From assembly GCF_014850955.1 (NCBI RefSeq), contig NZ_JACXSS010000001.1, positions 4,216,001-4,280,000 on the forward strand: DNA of 64,000 bases, in the 5' to 3' direction. This stretch comes from Methylomonas albis. Lineage in GTDB: Bacteria; Pseudomonadota; Gammaproteobacteria; Methylococcales; Methylomonadaceae. This document shows positions 30,306 through 39,440 of this stretch, piece after piece. Made by a program: the position numbers and the translations under genes. The notes under the pieces were generated by a model that saw nothing but the letters and a program-made list of their open reading frames with translations, did no database searches and was not told the origin of the DNA. Positions within the stretch are counted from its first letter, which is position 1. The number at the start of each line of letters is the position of its first letter.

Positions 30306-30328
30306 TGGACTTATAGTCTACCGGGGAA

Positions 30329-30628
30329 TTACGGGTTTTCCAAAACGTTTTCTATCTTGTTACGCAAATCGGCCAAACGCGCACAAATATCGACGCTACT
30401 GCCGCTTTCGGCTTTATTGGAAGACACTAGATCGTGAGCCAAATTCAAGGCCGCCAATACAGCGATCCGGTCGGTACTGCTGACCTTGCCGGTATCGCGA
30501 ATTTTGCGCATTTGCCTATCCAGCTCGCGAGCCGAATTGATCAAAGTGTCTTTTTCATCGGCGGCGCAGGCGATTTTATATTCCTTATCCAGGATATTCA
30601 GTGAAACAGGCTGGACGGCTTTACTCAC
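30329..30628 (-). CDS. zapA: Cell division protein ZapA
   Basis: 99 residues. A small cytoplasmic protein that cross-links FtsZ filaments at the division ring. MSKAVQPVSLNILDKEYKIAC is the family N-terminus, followed by the ARELDRQMRKIR region and a C-terminal coiled coil. It starts on GTG in a GTGA overlap with the upstream coiled-coil gene, so both are translated together. The 6S RNA gene follows. Confidence 0.93.
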   Translation of the reverse strand: MSKAVQPVSLNILDKEYKIACAADEKDTLINSARELDRQMRKIRDTGKVSSTDRIAVLAALNLAHDLVSSNKAESGSSVDICARLADLRNKIENVLENP

Positions 30629-30852
30629 GAATCGTGCTCCATGGCTTTCAAACGGGCAATCATCGCTTCCACCCTGCTTTTGGCCAACGTGGTTTTTTCC
30701 AACAATTTGGCTTTTTCTCTAACCAAGGCATCCTGTTTAACTTTCAAGGATTTATTCTCGTTTTTGACTTGATTGAATTGCGCGATCAGCGTATCCAGTT
30801 TCGCTTCCAATGCTTCAAGTTCGGTTGACGGATCTTTTTCTGTTTGAGACAT
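30625..30852 (-). CDS. TIGR02449-type coiled-coil protein (ZapB-like partner of zapA)
   Basis: 75 residues from ATG 30852 (MSQTEKDPSTELEAL), almost entirely coiled coil. It matches the short TIGR02449 family that sits directly upstream of zapA in many gammaproteobacteria and may serve a ZapB-like role in division. A start at 30912 is possible, but the added stretch is not coiled coil. Its stop overlaps the zapA GTG start. Confidence 0.82.
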   Translation of the reverse strand: MSQTEKDPSTELEALEAKLDTLIAQFNQVKNENKSLKVKQDALVREKAKLLEKTTLAKSRVEAMIARLKAMEHDS

Positions 30853-30954
30853 AGCAGGAGTATGGGCCGATATGACGTTATAATCATCGTAGATGGCTAA
30901 GAATGTTAGCATAAGCCATGTTATTAAACAGCTTTAATAGGAAACACAGCCCAG

Positions 30955-31482
30955 ATGACCTACCGTTCGATTGAAGCAATTTTAGAGCAACAAGACGCCG
31001 ACATCGGCGCCGCCGAGGCGCATGGCATCGCCACCGGCATGCTCTGCGTCGAAATCCGCGCCGATGTGGAAAACTGGCTGCGCGAGCTGATAGACAACGA
31101 GCAACAGCTGATCGACGAAGACAAAGCCTTGCTGCATGGCGTATTCGAAAAAACCCGGGTATTGCTGGAAAACCAGAATGACGATTTTGCCTTTGATTTA
31201 TTGATGCCGGAGGACGACGATCCTCTCGATGAGCAAGTAGAAGCCTTACGCTGTTGGTGCCAGGGCTTTTTATTCGGCGTGGGTTACGCGCAAACCGGCG
31301 CCGACTGGCCGGGCGACACCGCTGAAGTGATGCGCGACATCATAGAACTCACCAAAATCGACACCGATGTCGGTGACGAAGACGACGAAAACGCCTTAAT
31401 CGAACTCCGCGAATATGTGCGCGCTGCCGTGTTTACCGTCCGTGATCAATTTGCCGAACTCGGCCAATCGCAACCGCATTAA
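30955..31482 (+). CDS. ygfB: UPF0149 family protein YgfB
   Basis: 175 residues, acidic, with the UPF0149 features EAHGIATGMLC and ALRCWCQGFLFGVGYA. It lies upstream of pepP and ubiH exactly as in E. coli. In Pseudomonas YgfB acts as a regulator of a peptidoglycan-recycling enzyme; its role here is not established. The gene is divergent from zapA, with a promoter region between. Confidence 0.92.
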   Translation: MTYRSIEAILEQQDADIGAAEAHGIATGMLCVEIRADVENWLRELIDNEQQLIDEDKALLHGVFEKTRVLLENQNDDFAFDLLMPEDDDPLDEQVEALRCWCQGFLFGVGYAQTGADWPGDTAEVMRDIIELTKIDTDVGDEDDENALIELREYVRAAVFTVRDQFAELGQSQPH

Positions 31483-31497
31483 TCAAGTAGATCGACC

Positions 31498-32805
31498 ATG
31501 AAACAAAGCGAATTCAAAAAACGCCGCGCCAGCCTGATGAAGCAAATCGGCAAGGGCAACATCGCCATCATTGCCAGCGCGCCGCAGCGCACCCGCAACC
31601 GCGACGTCCACTACCCATTCCGCCAGGACAGTGACTTTTACTACCTGACCGGCTTTAACGAAGCCGAATCGATGGCCGTGTTCATTCCCGGCCGCGAGCA
31701 AGGCGAATACATCCTATTCTGCCGTGAGTTCGACGAGAAAAAAGCCTTGTGGGAAGGTGCCCACGCCGGCCTGGAAGGTGCCACCAAACACTACGAAGCC
31801 GACGATTCTTTCCCCATCGACGATCTGGACGACATCCTGCCCGGTATGCTGGAAAACAAAAGCAAGGTATTTTACCCGATGGGCAAGGACAGCGACCTGG
31901 ACCATAAACTACTGGAGTGGATCAACCACATCCGCAAGCAGTCGCGCTCCGGCGTCACGGCGCCGGGCGAACTGGTATCGCTGGAACATATCGTTCACGA
32001 AATGCGCTTATTCAAAAGCGCGGAAGAATTGAAATTGATGCGCCACGCCGGCGAGGTATCCGCCAAAGCCCATGTTCGCGCCATGCTGGCTTGCAAACCG
32101 GGTGTGTACGAATATCAAATCGAAGCCGAGCTGATCCACGAATTCATTCAAGACGGCCTGCGCGCGGTGGCTTATCCGTCCATCGTCGCCGGCGGCAAAA
32201 ACGCCTGTGTGCTGCACTACGTCGAAAATAAAGACAAACTCAACAAAGGCGATTTGCTGCTGATCGATGCCGGCGTCGAGTGCGACCATTACGCCGCCGA
32301 CATTACCCGCACCTTTCCGGTGTCCGGCAAATTCAGCGAACCGCAAAGACAACTCTATCAACTGGTACTGGACGCCCAAGCTGCCGCGTTGACCGAGATC
32401 AAGCCCGGCAATCCCTGGAACAAAGCCCATGAGGCTTCGGTAGAAACCTTGACCAAGGGCCTGATCGAACTAGGCCTGTTAAAAGGCAAACTCAAAAAAC
32501 TCATCAAAGACGAAAAATACAAACAGTTTTATATGCACCGCATCGGCCACTGGCTGGGCATGGACGTGCACGATGTCGGCGATTACAAAATTAAGGATGA
32601 ATGGCGCTTGCTGGAACCGGGCATGGTGTTAACCGTCGAACCCGGCCTGTACGTACCCGCCGATTGCGAAACCGTCGACAAACAATGGCGCGGCATCGGC
32701 ATACGCATCGAAGACGATGTGCTGGTGACGAAAGACGGCCATGAAATTCTCACGCATGGCGTTCCTAAAGCCGTTGCCGACATCGAAGCGCTGATGGCGG
32801 GCTAA
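31498..32805 (+). CDS. pepP: Xaa-Pro aminopeptidase
   Basis: 435 residues. A cytoplasmic metallopeptidase that removes an N-terminal residue linked to proline. The N-terminal domain (about 1-170) is followed by a pita-bread domain with dimetal ligands in LLIDAGVECDHYAADITRTF, HRIGHWLGMDVHD, TVEPGLY and IRIEDDVLV. It is 15 bp after ygfB and 3 bp before ubiH, so the three form an operon. Confidence 0.95.
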   Translation: MKQSEFKKRRASLMKQIGKGNIAIIASAPQRTRNRDVHYPFRQDSDFYYLTGFNEAESMAVFIPGREQGEYILFCREFDEKKALWEGAHAGLEGATKHYEADDSFPIDDLDDILPGMLENKSKVFYPMGKDSDLDHKLLEWINHIRKQSRSGVTAPGELVSLEHIVHEMRLFKSAEELKLMRHAGEVSAKAHVRAMLACKPGVYEYQIEAELIHEFIQDGLRAVAYPSIVAGGKNACVLHYVENKDKLNKGDLLLIDAGVECDHYAADITRTFPVSGKFSEPQRQLYQLVLDAQAAALTEIKPGNPWNKAHEASVETLTKGLIELGLLKGKLKKLIKDEKYKQFYMHRIGHWLGMDVHDVGDYKIKDEWRLLEPGMVLTVEPGLYVPADCETVDKQWRGIGIRIEDDVLVTKDGHEILTHGVPKAVADIEALMAG

Positions 32806-32808
32806 ACC

Positions 32809-34023
32809 ATGCAACACGATTTCGACCTGATCATCGTCGGCGCCGGCCTAGCCGGTAACTGTCTGGCCCTGGCGCTGAAAAACAGCGGCTTGAAGATAGC
32901 CCTGGTCGAAGCCAATAGCCGCGAACAGCTACGCCATTCGCCGGCCGGCGACCGCGCGCTGGCCCTGGCGGCCGGCACCGTGGAACTGCTCAATGACTTG
33001 GGCGCCTGGCGCGGCGTGGCCGATAAAGCCACTGCCATCAAACATATCCACGTCTCGGACCGCGGCCATTTTGGGAAAACCCGGCTAGCCGCTGAAGATC
33101 AGGGCGTGGAAGCCTTGGGCTATGTGATCGTTGCCCGCGACATCGAACAACACATGGCCGATCTGGTGGAAAAAACCGACACGGTTTGTCTGTATCAAAC
33201 CCGGGTCGCCGGCTTAATGTCCGGCCGAGATGCAGTAAACGTCAGTTTGAAGCAGCACGACGGCAGCTCGTTAAACGTCAATGCGCAGTTACTGGTCGGT
33301 GCTGACGGCGGCAACTCCACGGTGCGCAAGTTGTTGGAAATACCGCAGCAAGTTACCGAATACGGTCAAACCGCACTGGTCACCACCGTGCAATCGGCGC
33401 TACCACATCGCAACATCGCCTTCGAACGCTTCACCGAATTCGGCCCGTTGGCCTTGCTGCCGGTAGCGGGTAAACAATCGGCGGTGGTCTGGACCCGCAC
33501 TCACGAGCAAGCCGAAACCCTGATCAACGTCAGCGACCGCGAATTTCTCGCCGAGCTACAAAACTGCTTCGGTTACCGCTTAGGCGAACTGAAACTGGCC
33601 GCGCCGCGTCGGGCATTTCCCTTGAGCCTGATCCGCGCCGAAAGCATGGTCTCCGGCCGTACCGTCATCATCGGCAACGCCGTGCATCAACTGCATCCGG
33701 TGGCCGGCCAAGGCTTTAACCTGGGGATACGCGATGTGGCATTACTGGCGGAAATGTTGCTTGATCAACACGAACGCAATGGCGATTTAGGCGATGCCCG
33801 CCTGCTGAAAAACTACAGCAGGCAACGCCAACAGGATCACGGCAAAACCATAGGTTTTACCAACAGCGTGGTGAAGCTGTTCTCCAACGACAACCTGCCG
33901 CTGGCCGCCGTCCGCAACGCCGGCTTGACCATGCTGGACCACCTGCCCTTTGCCAAGCAACTACTGACGCGACATGCGATGGGTTTGGCGGATCGGCTGC
34001 CTAAATTGGGTGATCGGGAATAG
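32809..34023 (+). CDS. ubiH: 2-octaprenyl-6-methoxyphenol hydroxylase (ubiquinone synthesis)
   Basis: 404-residue flavoprotein monooxygenase of ubiquinone biosynthesis. The FAD site is seen in LIIVGAGLAGNCLALALKNSG, in VGADGGNSTVR, and in GNAVHQLHPVAGQGFNLGIRD near residue 285-305, the family fingerprint of UbiH/UbiF/UbiI. UbiH is chosen from the pepP-ubiH order. The following 150 bp contain no gene. Confidence 0.9.
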   Translation: MQHDFDLIIVGAGLAGNCLALALKNSGLKIALVEANSREQLRHSPAGDRALALAAGTVELLNDLGAWRGVADKATAIKHIHVSDRGHFGKTRLAAEDQGVEALGYVIVARDIEQHMADLVEKTDTVCLYQTRVAGLMSGRDAVNVSLKQHDGSSLNVNAQLLVGADGGNSTVRKLLEIPQQVTEYGQTALVTTVQSALPHRNIAFERFTEFGPLALLPVAGKQSAVVWTRTHEQAETLINVSDREFLAELQNCFGYRLGELKLAAPRRAFPLSLIRAESMVSGRTVIIGNAVHQLHPVAGQGFNLGIRDVALLAEMLLDQHERNGDLGDARLLKNYSRQRQQDHGKTIGFTNSVVKLFSNDNLPLAAVRNAGLTMLDHLPFAKQLLTRHAMGLADRLPKLGDRE

Positions 34024-34172
34024 TTTCAGGCATAGCCCAGACCACCGTTCATATATACTGCATAAGCGGTTGTGCGAAATTTAAATACCAGCCTTTCAAT
34101 TTGCCAGGGAAGACCAACGCGCCCCCGGACCTACGAGGCTGCCATTCGGCCGAACCCGGTAAACCGTCTGCC

Positions 34173-35030
34173 TTACGTGGGTAATTTAGCCTCATCGTTC
34201 GGAACCCAATCGAGCACCCCTTCAATTAACCCTGCTCCTACCTTTTTCTGAAGGCAGATAGTGATCTGCTGAGCAGCGAGAATGGCCCCGTGAATTGGAT
34301 AATTAATCCTTTGGTAGTCAAAATCTTTGCCATCACGTGGGAACCCAATTAAGAAGAGCCCCCCTGTTACCCGTTCCCCAAGCGGCGACAAGTGAGTTAA
34401 ATGGCAAAGCATTTCATATGTTTCCCAAAGACTCTTTGTCTCGTCAGAAGATTCAAATAGCCCCTTTATTGAAGCAGGGTGATGCCAGTTAAGGATACTG
34501 CTCGGGTTACTTTCCTGTAACTTCCAAATACGTTGCCAATCAGGCATTTTAGACTTGAGTTCTTGAAAGTTATTTTCAGAAACCTTGCAACCGTTCAAAA
34601 ACTCTTCATGCGTTATTTTTCCTTCAGACAGGCACGTTTGCCAATCTTGGAAATGCTGATACTTGGATACGTTCGGGTATTGAATAAATTTATCTAGCTT
34701 TCGTTGTTTTTTTAACGGATTGCAATATACATGCTCAAGTGAAGCAAACAGCTCAAGAGCTGCACGCGCATGGTGATATGACGCAAGCAAGGCTCCATTT
34801 CGTATAGCCCCAATTTCTCCGAACATTTCGTTGGTAACTTTTACCAGAACAGTGGTCAGAAAAGCTTGCTCATTACCGCTTTTAAGATCTAAGACCTTTT
34901 CTTCAAGCGCATAGGAGAACCTTAGTGCGATATTCTCAAGGTAGGGTAGGGAGGATCGAGAAAGGTAGTCAGCAATTTCCGCCAAGACAGTAGTGTAACT
35001 CCTTGTATAATCTAAATATTGCTCTGACAT
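34173..35030 (-). CDS. Hypothetical protein, AT-rich, isolated
   Basis: 285 residues, mostly helical, soluble. The stretch HHARAALELFASLEHVY followed by a basic segment is loosely like DUF5677-type proteins, but I cannot assign it. Base composition is richer in A and T than the neighbouring pepP-ubiH and PEP-CTERM genes, and the gene stands alone, so it may have been acquired. A dispersed repeat lies upstream at 35145-35175. Confidence 0.55.
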   Translation of the reverse strand: MSEQYLDYTRSYTTVLAEIADYLSRSSLPYLENIALRFSYALEEKVLDLKSGNEQAFLTTVLVKVTNEMFGEIGAIRNGALLASYHHARAALELFASLEHVYCNPLKKQRKLDKFIQYPNVSKYQHFQDWQTCLSEGKITHEEFLNGCKVSENNFQELKSKMPDWQRIWKLQESNPSSILNWHHPASIKGLFESSDETKSLWETYEMLCHLTHLSPLGERVTGGLFLIGFPRDGKDFDYQRINYPIHGAILAAQQITICLQKKVGAGLIEGVLDWVPNDEAKLPT

Positions 35031-35144
35031 TTCAAATCACTCTCCTAACAAGTAATTATAAAGTTCCGTATATCACCCAAGCCCACGCTTAGCAACTAGC
35101 CAGCATGAAGTGCGTCTAAATCTAGGCTATTCACCGAATTGTCT

Positions 35145-35175
35145 CCCGGATTACGCTTCGCTTCATCCAGGCTAC
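35145..35175. repeat. CCCGGATTACG...CATCCAGGCTAC dispersed repeat
   Basis: Short repeat of the kind seen inverted at 48791-48860 (GTAGCCTGGATG ... CCCGGATTCCATCCAGGCTAC). It resembles the common GTAGCCCGGATG family of proteobacterial intergenic repeats. Confidence 0.65.
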
Positions 35176-35180
35176 ATTGA

Positions 35181-35762
35181 CTAACTCCTGCGCCGCATCA
35201 GTACCACCCAAAACCCGCCAACCATCGGCCAGAACATCCCCGGCAGCGGCACGGCGGCGACCGTATTAACGGTAAGCGGCGCCGCATTTGCCGACAATGC
35301 GTTACCCTCGGCATCCGCCAAACCGTTAATCAGTAAATCAAGCTCACTGCTACCACCGCTCAGCACATTGAAGCGGATGATCGCCAGCGTAAAGTTACCG
35401 GCTTGCAGGGTTTGTAAATCCGCCGCGTCGTCCAATGACGACTCGAACAGATTCAGTACGCCGGGAGCAAGCAAATCAGCGGCGGAACTGTTTCCACCCA
35501 AATTAAGCACATCCAACTGGTTGCCCAACACGGGATCGCCGAAATCCACGCCGGCGAAAGCCAAATGTGTTGGGTCGAACTGAATATTAAAATCATAGGT
35601 TGCTAACGCATCGTCGCCCAAACCGGAAATATTCAAGCCTATTTCAATGGCATTTGCAGTTTGGCTACGGGGTGCAAAATGCAAATCAATTGAAGCATCT
35701 GCAACGCTGCAGGTCGCGTATAAAGCTATGCCGGCCAGACCGGCTTTTAGTTGTTTCATCAT
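35181..35762 (-). CDS. Secreted cohesin-like protein with PEP-CTERM-type C-terminus
   Basis: 193 residues from ATG 35762. A signal peptide (MMKQLKAGLAGIALYATCSVADA) is followed by a beta-rich domain like cohesin modules (LATYDFNIQFDPTHLAFAGVDFG; AGNFTLAIIRFNVL). The C-terminus is VPLPGMFWPMVGG plus a short helix and RRRS, an exosortase-type sorting tail in which PEP is replaced by PLP. Its neighbour in the same direction has dockerin repeats, the natural partner of cohesins. The cohesin call is by pattern and not proven. Confidence 0.65.
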   Translation of the reverse strand: MMKQLKAGLAGIALYATCSVADASIDLHFAPRSQTANAIEIGLNISGLGDDALATYDFNIQFDPTHLAFAGVDFGDPVLGNQLDVLNLGGNSSAADLLAPGVLNLFESSLDDAADLQTLQAGNFTLAIIRFNVLSGGSSELDLLINGLADAEGNALSANAAPLTVNTVAAVPLPGMFWPMVGGFWVVLMRRRS

Positions 35763-35791
35763 CGTTGTTAATCCTATATTCGGCATCCTGG

Positions 35792-35811
35792 ATTCCCGCA
35801 TTCGCGGGAAT
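35792..35811. repeat. Short perfect palindromic repeat
   Basis: ATTCCCGC-ATTC-GCGGGAAT, 8-bp arms, in the upstream region of the cohesin-like gene. This is the core of a widespread proteobacterial intergenic repeat (GGATTCCCGC...GCGGGAATGACG). Confidence 0.7.
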
Positions 35812-35879
35812 GACGATATGTTTTCGGTTCGTATAATCGGCTGAGGGTATCGATTGCTGACCGATTGGCACCTGTCTGG

Positions 35880-37583
35880 TTACACCGCACAGCGCACCCG
35901 GGTGCAAAGCAAAGTAAGCTTGCGCACATCCAGCACATTGATCACGCCGTTTTTATCCAGGTCTCGCGGGTCGCTTACGCCGGATGCCGGCAGGTTGCGT
36001 GCCGCAATGACCACGTTCAAATCCAGTTGATCGACGTCACGGTCACCGTCCAGATCGCCTCTTACGGTGATATTCTCGCAACTGTCCGGCAGATGATTGA
36101 AGTTGGTATCTCCGCTGAGCCGATTTTGAATATCCAACACATCCGATTTGCCGTTGCTATTGCAATCCGGAAACACGTTAAGGTAGTAAACATCCTGCTC
36201 GCCGTTGTAGGTGGCGGTGTAGGCAATATGCGCACCGCTGGCGTCGGAAACCAGCTGGGTGTAGTCGCCCAATTTATATGTTTGTTGCGCTTGGCCGTTG
36301 ACGATTTTATAGGGCAAATGGGTGTCGAACTCAGGAGTCACGGCTAGGTTTTTACTCCAGGTCAGCCCACCATCCCATGAATATGCATAATAAAGTTGCG
36401 AATGCCGATATTGATCGGTAGTGCTGCCGTTCCGAGTATCGTACCAAACGGCATCGATGCGTGAATTGGGCGCCACCCCTAACATCGGGAACCATTGAAA
36501 CGAACCGGCGCTGGGCGGATCATCGTTAAGCCGTAAGGGTTCCGACCACGTTTCGCCGCCGTCGGAACTGCGGACGAAATAGACATCCAGCGGATCATCG
36601 CCTGGCAACCAATCGTAGCTCTGGACGTGGGCCATCATGTAAATATTGCCGCGCATGACGCCTATCGACTGATCGGTTGCAATTTGCAAATCACCAATGC
36701 CGCCTATGGGGTTTGGCGTTTTCTGCGCATAAAATCCAATGCTGTTTCCACCCATATCCACTTGCTTGGCCGTGAATGTTGGTGATAGTCCGGACGACTT
36801 GGCGTCGGTGGATTTCAGAAAGTAGTGCCCGCTGCGGATAATGCCGATAGCATTAATCGATGAAATCTCCTCATTGATACCCGAAACATAAACCTCACTG
36901 TTCGGGCCAATGGCCATTCGACCGAAACCGAACGCCGAAATCGGCAAACCGACGTCCGGCTCTTGATAGCTATGACCGCCATCCGTGGAGCGAATGAAGA
37001 ACTTCGGTACATAGTTGGGATCGAGTACAGCTTCGCCAGGCCGCCAAGTACTGTAGATATTGCCCTGACCTTCACCGTCGGTTCTATCAATAGCCAGCCA
37101 GTTCTTGTCACCAATAAATTGGTATACCGGGTCGTGCCACGTGATGCCACCATCCGTGGATTTGAATACGGAACTGCCGTCCACACTGCCCTGGGACATC
37201 GATTGATAGTAAAAATTACCTTGCGAATCGGCATCCAGAACCGGGTCGGTTCGATTCTGCATGGCTATTGCCGGAAGTGCGCCATTACCCCAACTCGCAC
37301 CAGCATCAAAGCTATACCCGTACCCACCCTTTTTGGTAAGGATGTCCTGCGGATCAAACATGCGCCAGCCGATGACGACATTGCCGGCATCCAAAGGGTT
37401 AATGGCAATGGACGGCTCGTTGCCAATATCGCCTATGATGTTTTGACCGCTTGCATCCACGTTGACTTGGTGACTGACATAAACACCAAAGGTATTGACT
37501 TGAGAAGGCGCCGATTGAGCGACTGCGGGCAACATCATCACCGTCAATAAAACACCGGCTTGAATTCGATCGCCCCCGTTCAT
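35880..37583 (-). CDS. Secreted BNR/sialidase-like propeller protein with dockerin repeats
   Basis: 567 residues from ATG 37583, set by AGGAG 9 bp upstream. A signal peptide ending near AQSAPS precedes a beta-propeller with several Asp-box-like turns (SSDGGETW, SFDAGASWG, SWDGGLTWS, STDGGITWH). A repeat of the DCNSNGKSDVLDIQ kind follows, then two dockerin-type calcium loops, GDLDGDRDVDQLDLNVV and RDLDKNGVINVLDVRKL. It probably anchors to a cohesin such as the adjacent product. No catalytic sialidase residues are assigned, so enzyme activity is not claimed. Its start overlaps the stop of the PEP-CTERM gene by ATGA. Confidence 0.75.
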   Translation of the reverse strand: MNGGDRIQAGVLLTVMMLPAVAQSAPSQVNTFGVYVSHQVNVDASGQNIIGDIGNEPSIAINPLDAGNVVIGWRMFDPQDILTKKGGYGYSFDAGASWGNGALPAIAMQNRTDPVLDADSQGNFYYQSMSQGSVDGSSVFKSTDGGITWHDPVYQFIGDKNWLAIDRTDGEGQGNIYSTWRPGEAVLDPNYVPKFFIRSTDGGHSYQEPDVGLPISAFGFGRMAIGPNSEVYVSGINEEISSINAIGIIRSGHYFLKSTDAKSSGLSPTFTAKQVDMGGNSIGFYAQKTPNPIGGIGDLQIATDQSIGVMRGNIYMMAHVQSYDWLPGDDPLDVYFVRSSDGGETWSEPLRLNDDPPSAGSFQWFPMLGVAPNSRIDAVWYDTRNGSTTDQYRHSQLYYAYSWDGGLTWSKNLAVTPEFDTHLPYKIVNGQAQQTYKLGDYTQLVSDASGAHIAYTATYNGEQDVYYLNVFPDCNSNGKSDVLDIQNRLSGDTNFNHLPDSCENITVRGDLDGDRDVDQLDLNVVIAARNLPASGVSDPRDLDKNGVINVLDVRKLTLLCTRVRCAV

Positions 37584-38413
37584 GCTGTGATTCTCCTGCC
37601 AACTCGACCAGTGATGCCAAGCCCGATCAAACCGCTCGCGAACAACCATACGGCAGCAGGTACGGGCACCACTGTGGTTTGAAAACTAAAGGTGCCGATA
37701 CGCGCGTCGCTCAATCGAGCGTCGGTTGCGCCCAAATGATCAAAGCCCCAACCATATCCAAGATTACCGGCGAGCGTCAGATTATTGCCAACCAATCTGG
37801 TCGATACGTCGAACAATTCGAAGGCATCAGCGGTAAAACCGAGATGATTTACCAGTAACCATCCGGAGCGACCCGGTGTGGCGGACTCTAATTCCGGGCG
37901 ATATTCCAGCGTCATATCCCCCAACAGCACCCGATTAGTAGGCGGAGTCACATCAACTCGAAAACGCATCACGCCTCCTAGACCGATACTGCCAGTGGCT
38001 GTCCCGAATATATTGCTCGGATCGAACGCAAAGGTAGTTGCTTTATTTTGTCGTTGGGTCGGATTGGCAGGAACGACTGCTTCGTTAACAGCGAACTGCA
38101 GGCCTACAGCTGAGATTTCATTGGCCGCATAATCGGCGGGATCGGTAGGCGTATTGGCGTCTCGCAGTTCTATAAACGTTTTAGATGCCACTGCGCTGGC
38201 ATTAAAAAACTCTTCCACGTAGATGGAGGGGGCTGGCGTGTTATCTAAAGCAATACCCGCAGCCAAGGCATCGCCGTCTATATTTAAAGTGAGTGCGCCG
38301 CCGGAAACCGTAGCGGCGTTAGCAAAGCTTGGGAAGAAAAATCCAAAAAAGACAAATCCCATTGAAATCACAGTCATTGTGAAATAGTTGGTAGTGCGTT
38401 GTTTCATAAACAT
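37580..38413 (-). CDS. PEP-CTERM protein 1
   Basis: 277 residues. A signal peptide (about residues 1-33, ending FANA) leads to a beta-rich domain and the C-terminal sorting signal VPVPAAVWLFASGLIGLGITG plus Arg-rich tail. The motif is VPVPAAVWLF, the usual exosortase B form in this group. A paralogue lies at 38575-39366 (compare VSGGALTLNIDGDALAAG with VSGNVYVTIDNAQMAAA). The last bases overlap the next gene (ATGA), so it is co-translated with the dockerin protein. The exosortase is not in the window. Confidence 0.85.
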   Translation of the reverse strand: MFMKQRTTNYFTMTVISMGFVFFGFFFPSFANAATVSGGALTLNIDGDALAAGIALDNTPAPSIYVEEFFNASAVASKTFIELRDANTPTDPADYAANEISAVGLQFAVNEAVVPANPTQRQNKATTFAFDPSNIFGTATGSIGLGGVMRFRVDVTPPTNRVLLGDMTLEYRPELESATPGRSGWLLVNHLGFTADAFELFDVSTRLVGNNLTLAGNLGYGWGFDHLGATDARLSDARIGTFSFQTTVVPVPAAVWLFASGLIGLGITGRVGRRITA

Positions 38414-38526
38414 AAGGTTGGCCGAGTGGTTTGATGCAAATAAATTGCGCTAGCCAAACAGGGACGATCAAAAATGCGTAAGGTCATTGTTGATCATCCT
38501 GTTGGCTACGAGCGCAGGCGGACCCA

Positions 38527-38566
38527 TCCGGCACATCAGTATTTGCTGTTCCGGATGGTTTTAGCT
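38527..38566. terminator. Inverted repeat between the two PEP-CTERM genes
   Basis: CATCCGG and CCGGATG arms around a loop of about 18 bases, just behind the stop of the gene at 38575. The T-run is only on the plus strand, so it may not terminate the leftward transcript; hence low confidence. Confidence 0.35.
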
Positions 38567-38574
38567 AATAGTGT

Positions 38575-39366
38575 TTAAGCGACACGTTTCCGGCGATTCA
38601 TGCCAAGCAAACCGAGCAAACCGCTACCAAAAAACCATACAGCTGCCGGAACCGGCACTGCCGATGGGTTCAATTCCAGGTGACCGAAAATGTGATGAGG
38701 ATCTGACGAAGCGAAAAAATCCCCGTAAGTCATCACACCGACATAATTGCCGTCAACCGAAGTGCCCCAAGTCAAATCGCCGCTCAGGTGAAGCAGGCCA
38801 GAACCATCAACCGATTCAACGGAGTTGACCAAGGTGAACAAAGTGTTGGCACCAAATCCGGCATCATTCGATACGACATTCCAGACACCATTCACTTTCT
38901 GCAAGTCCCAGTCCGTGGAAGAGTTGTAATTGCCGGTTGCACCCAGAGCGTCCCTGAAACGAATTGCACCAGTTAAGCCGATCTGACCAACGGAAGTGTT
39001 GTTGGCATCCATGGTAGTTTTTTGCAGCGTGCGGTTATCCGCTAGGCCGGGGCCATTGGCATAAGTAATCGTCGACGTATTGCTGTTCACGCTGAACAAC
39101 ATATTCGGCACGTTGCCACCGCTACCAGCATTACTAGCGGTGATGTAGGTTTGGTTAAAGCTCGAATCGAAATATTGCTCGAGAATGACACCATTCGGAA
39201 AGTATCCAGGTACGATTGTTGCCGCCGCCATTTGCGCGTTGTCGATAGTGACGTAAACGTTGCCACTGACTTGCGAAGCACTGGCAGTCGCGGGAGACAA
39301 TACCAAACCAATTGCGACCAATGTAAAAACACCGGCAACCGCCGATTTTAAATTGCAGTTTTCCAT
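38575..39366 (-). CDS. PEP-CTERM protein 2
   Basis: 263 residues from ATG 39366 (a TTG precedes it); AAGGA lies 8 bp upstream. A signal peptide ends near ATASAS. The beta-rich body resembles PEP-CTERM protein 1, and the end is VPVPAAVWFFGSGLLGLLGM followed by RRKRVA. It is the first gene of the leftward secreted cluster and has a candidate c-di-GMP riboswitch in its leader. Confidence 0.87.
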   Translation of the reverse strand: MENCNLKSAVAGVFTLVAIGLVLSPATASASQVSGNVYVTIDNAQMAAATIVPGYFPNGVILEQYFDSSFNQTYITASNAGSGGNVPNMLFSVNSNTSTITYANGPGLADNRTLQKTTMDANNTSVGQIGLTGAIRFRDALGATGNYNSSTDWDLQKVNGVWNVVSNDAGFGANTLFTLVNSVESVDGSGLLHLSGDLTWGTSVDGNYVGVMTYGDFFASSDPHHIFGHLELNPSAVPVPAAVWFFGSGLLGLLGMNRRKRVA

Positions 39367-39440
39367 CAAAATTTTCCTTCATTGTTAGGGTTGAAATTCA
39401 TCCTCCGGAAGCGGCACGCAAACAAACAAGTTTCTCATAC

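Noticed and set aside
34173..35030. Assignment of the AT-rich gene to DUF5677 or to a defence family
   Set aside because: Only a short helical stretch is similar and no catalytic motif is visible; left as hypothetical.
35880..37583. Calling the BNR propeller protein a sialidase
   Set aside because: Asp-box turns are present, but I cannot identify the Arg triad, Tyr and Glu of sialidases; only the fold is claimed.
38417..38434. GTTGGCCGAGTGGTTT, like the D-arm start of tRNA-Ser
   Set aside because: No acceptor stem, anticodon arm or GGTTCGAATCC-type T-arm follows within 100 bp.
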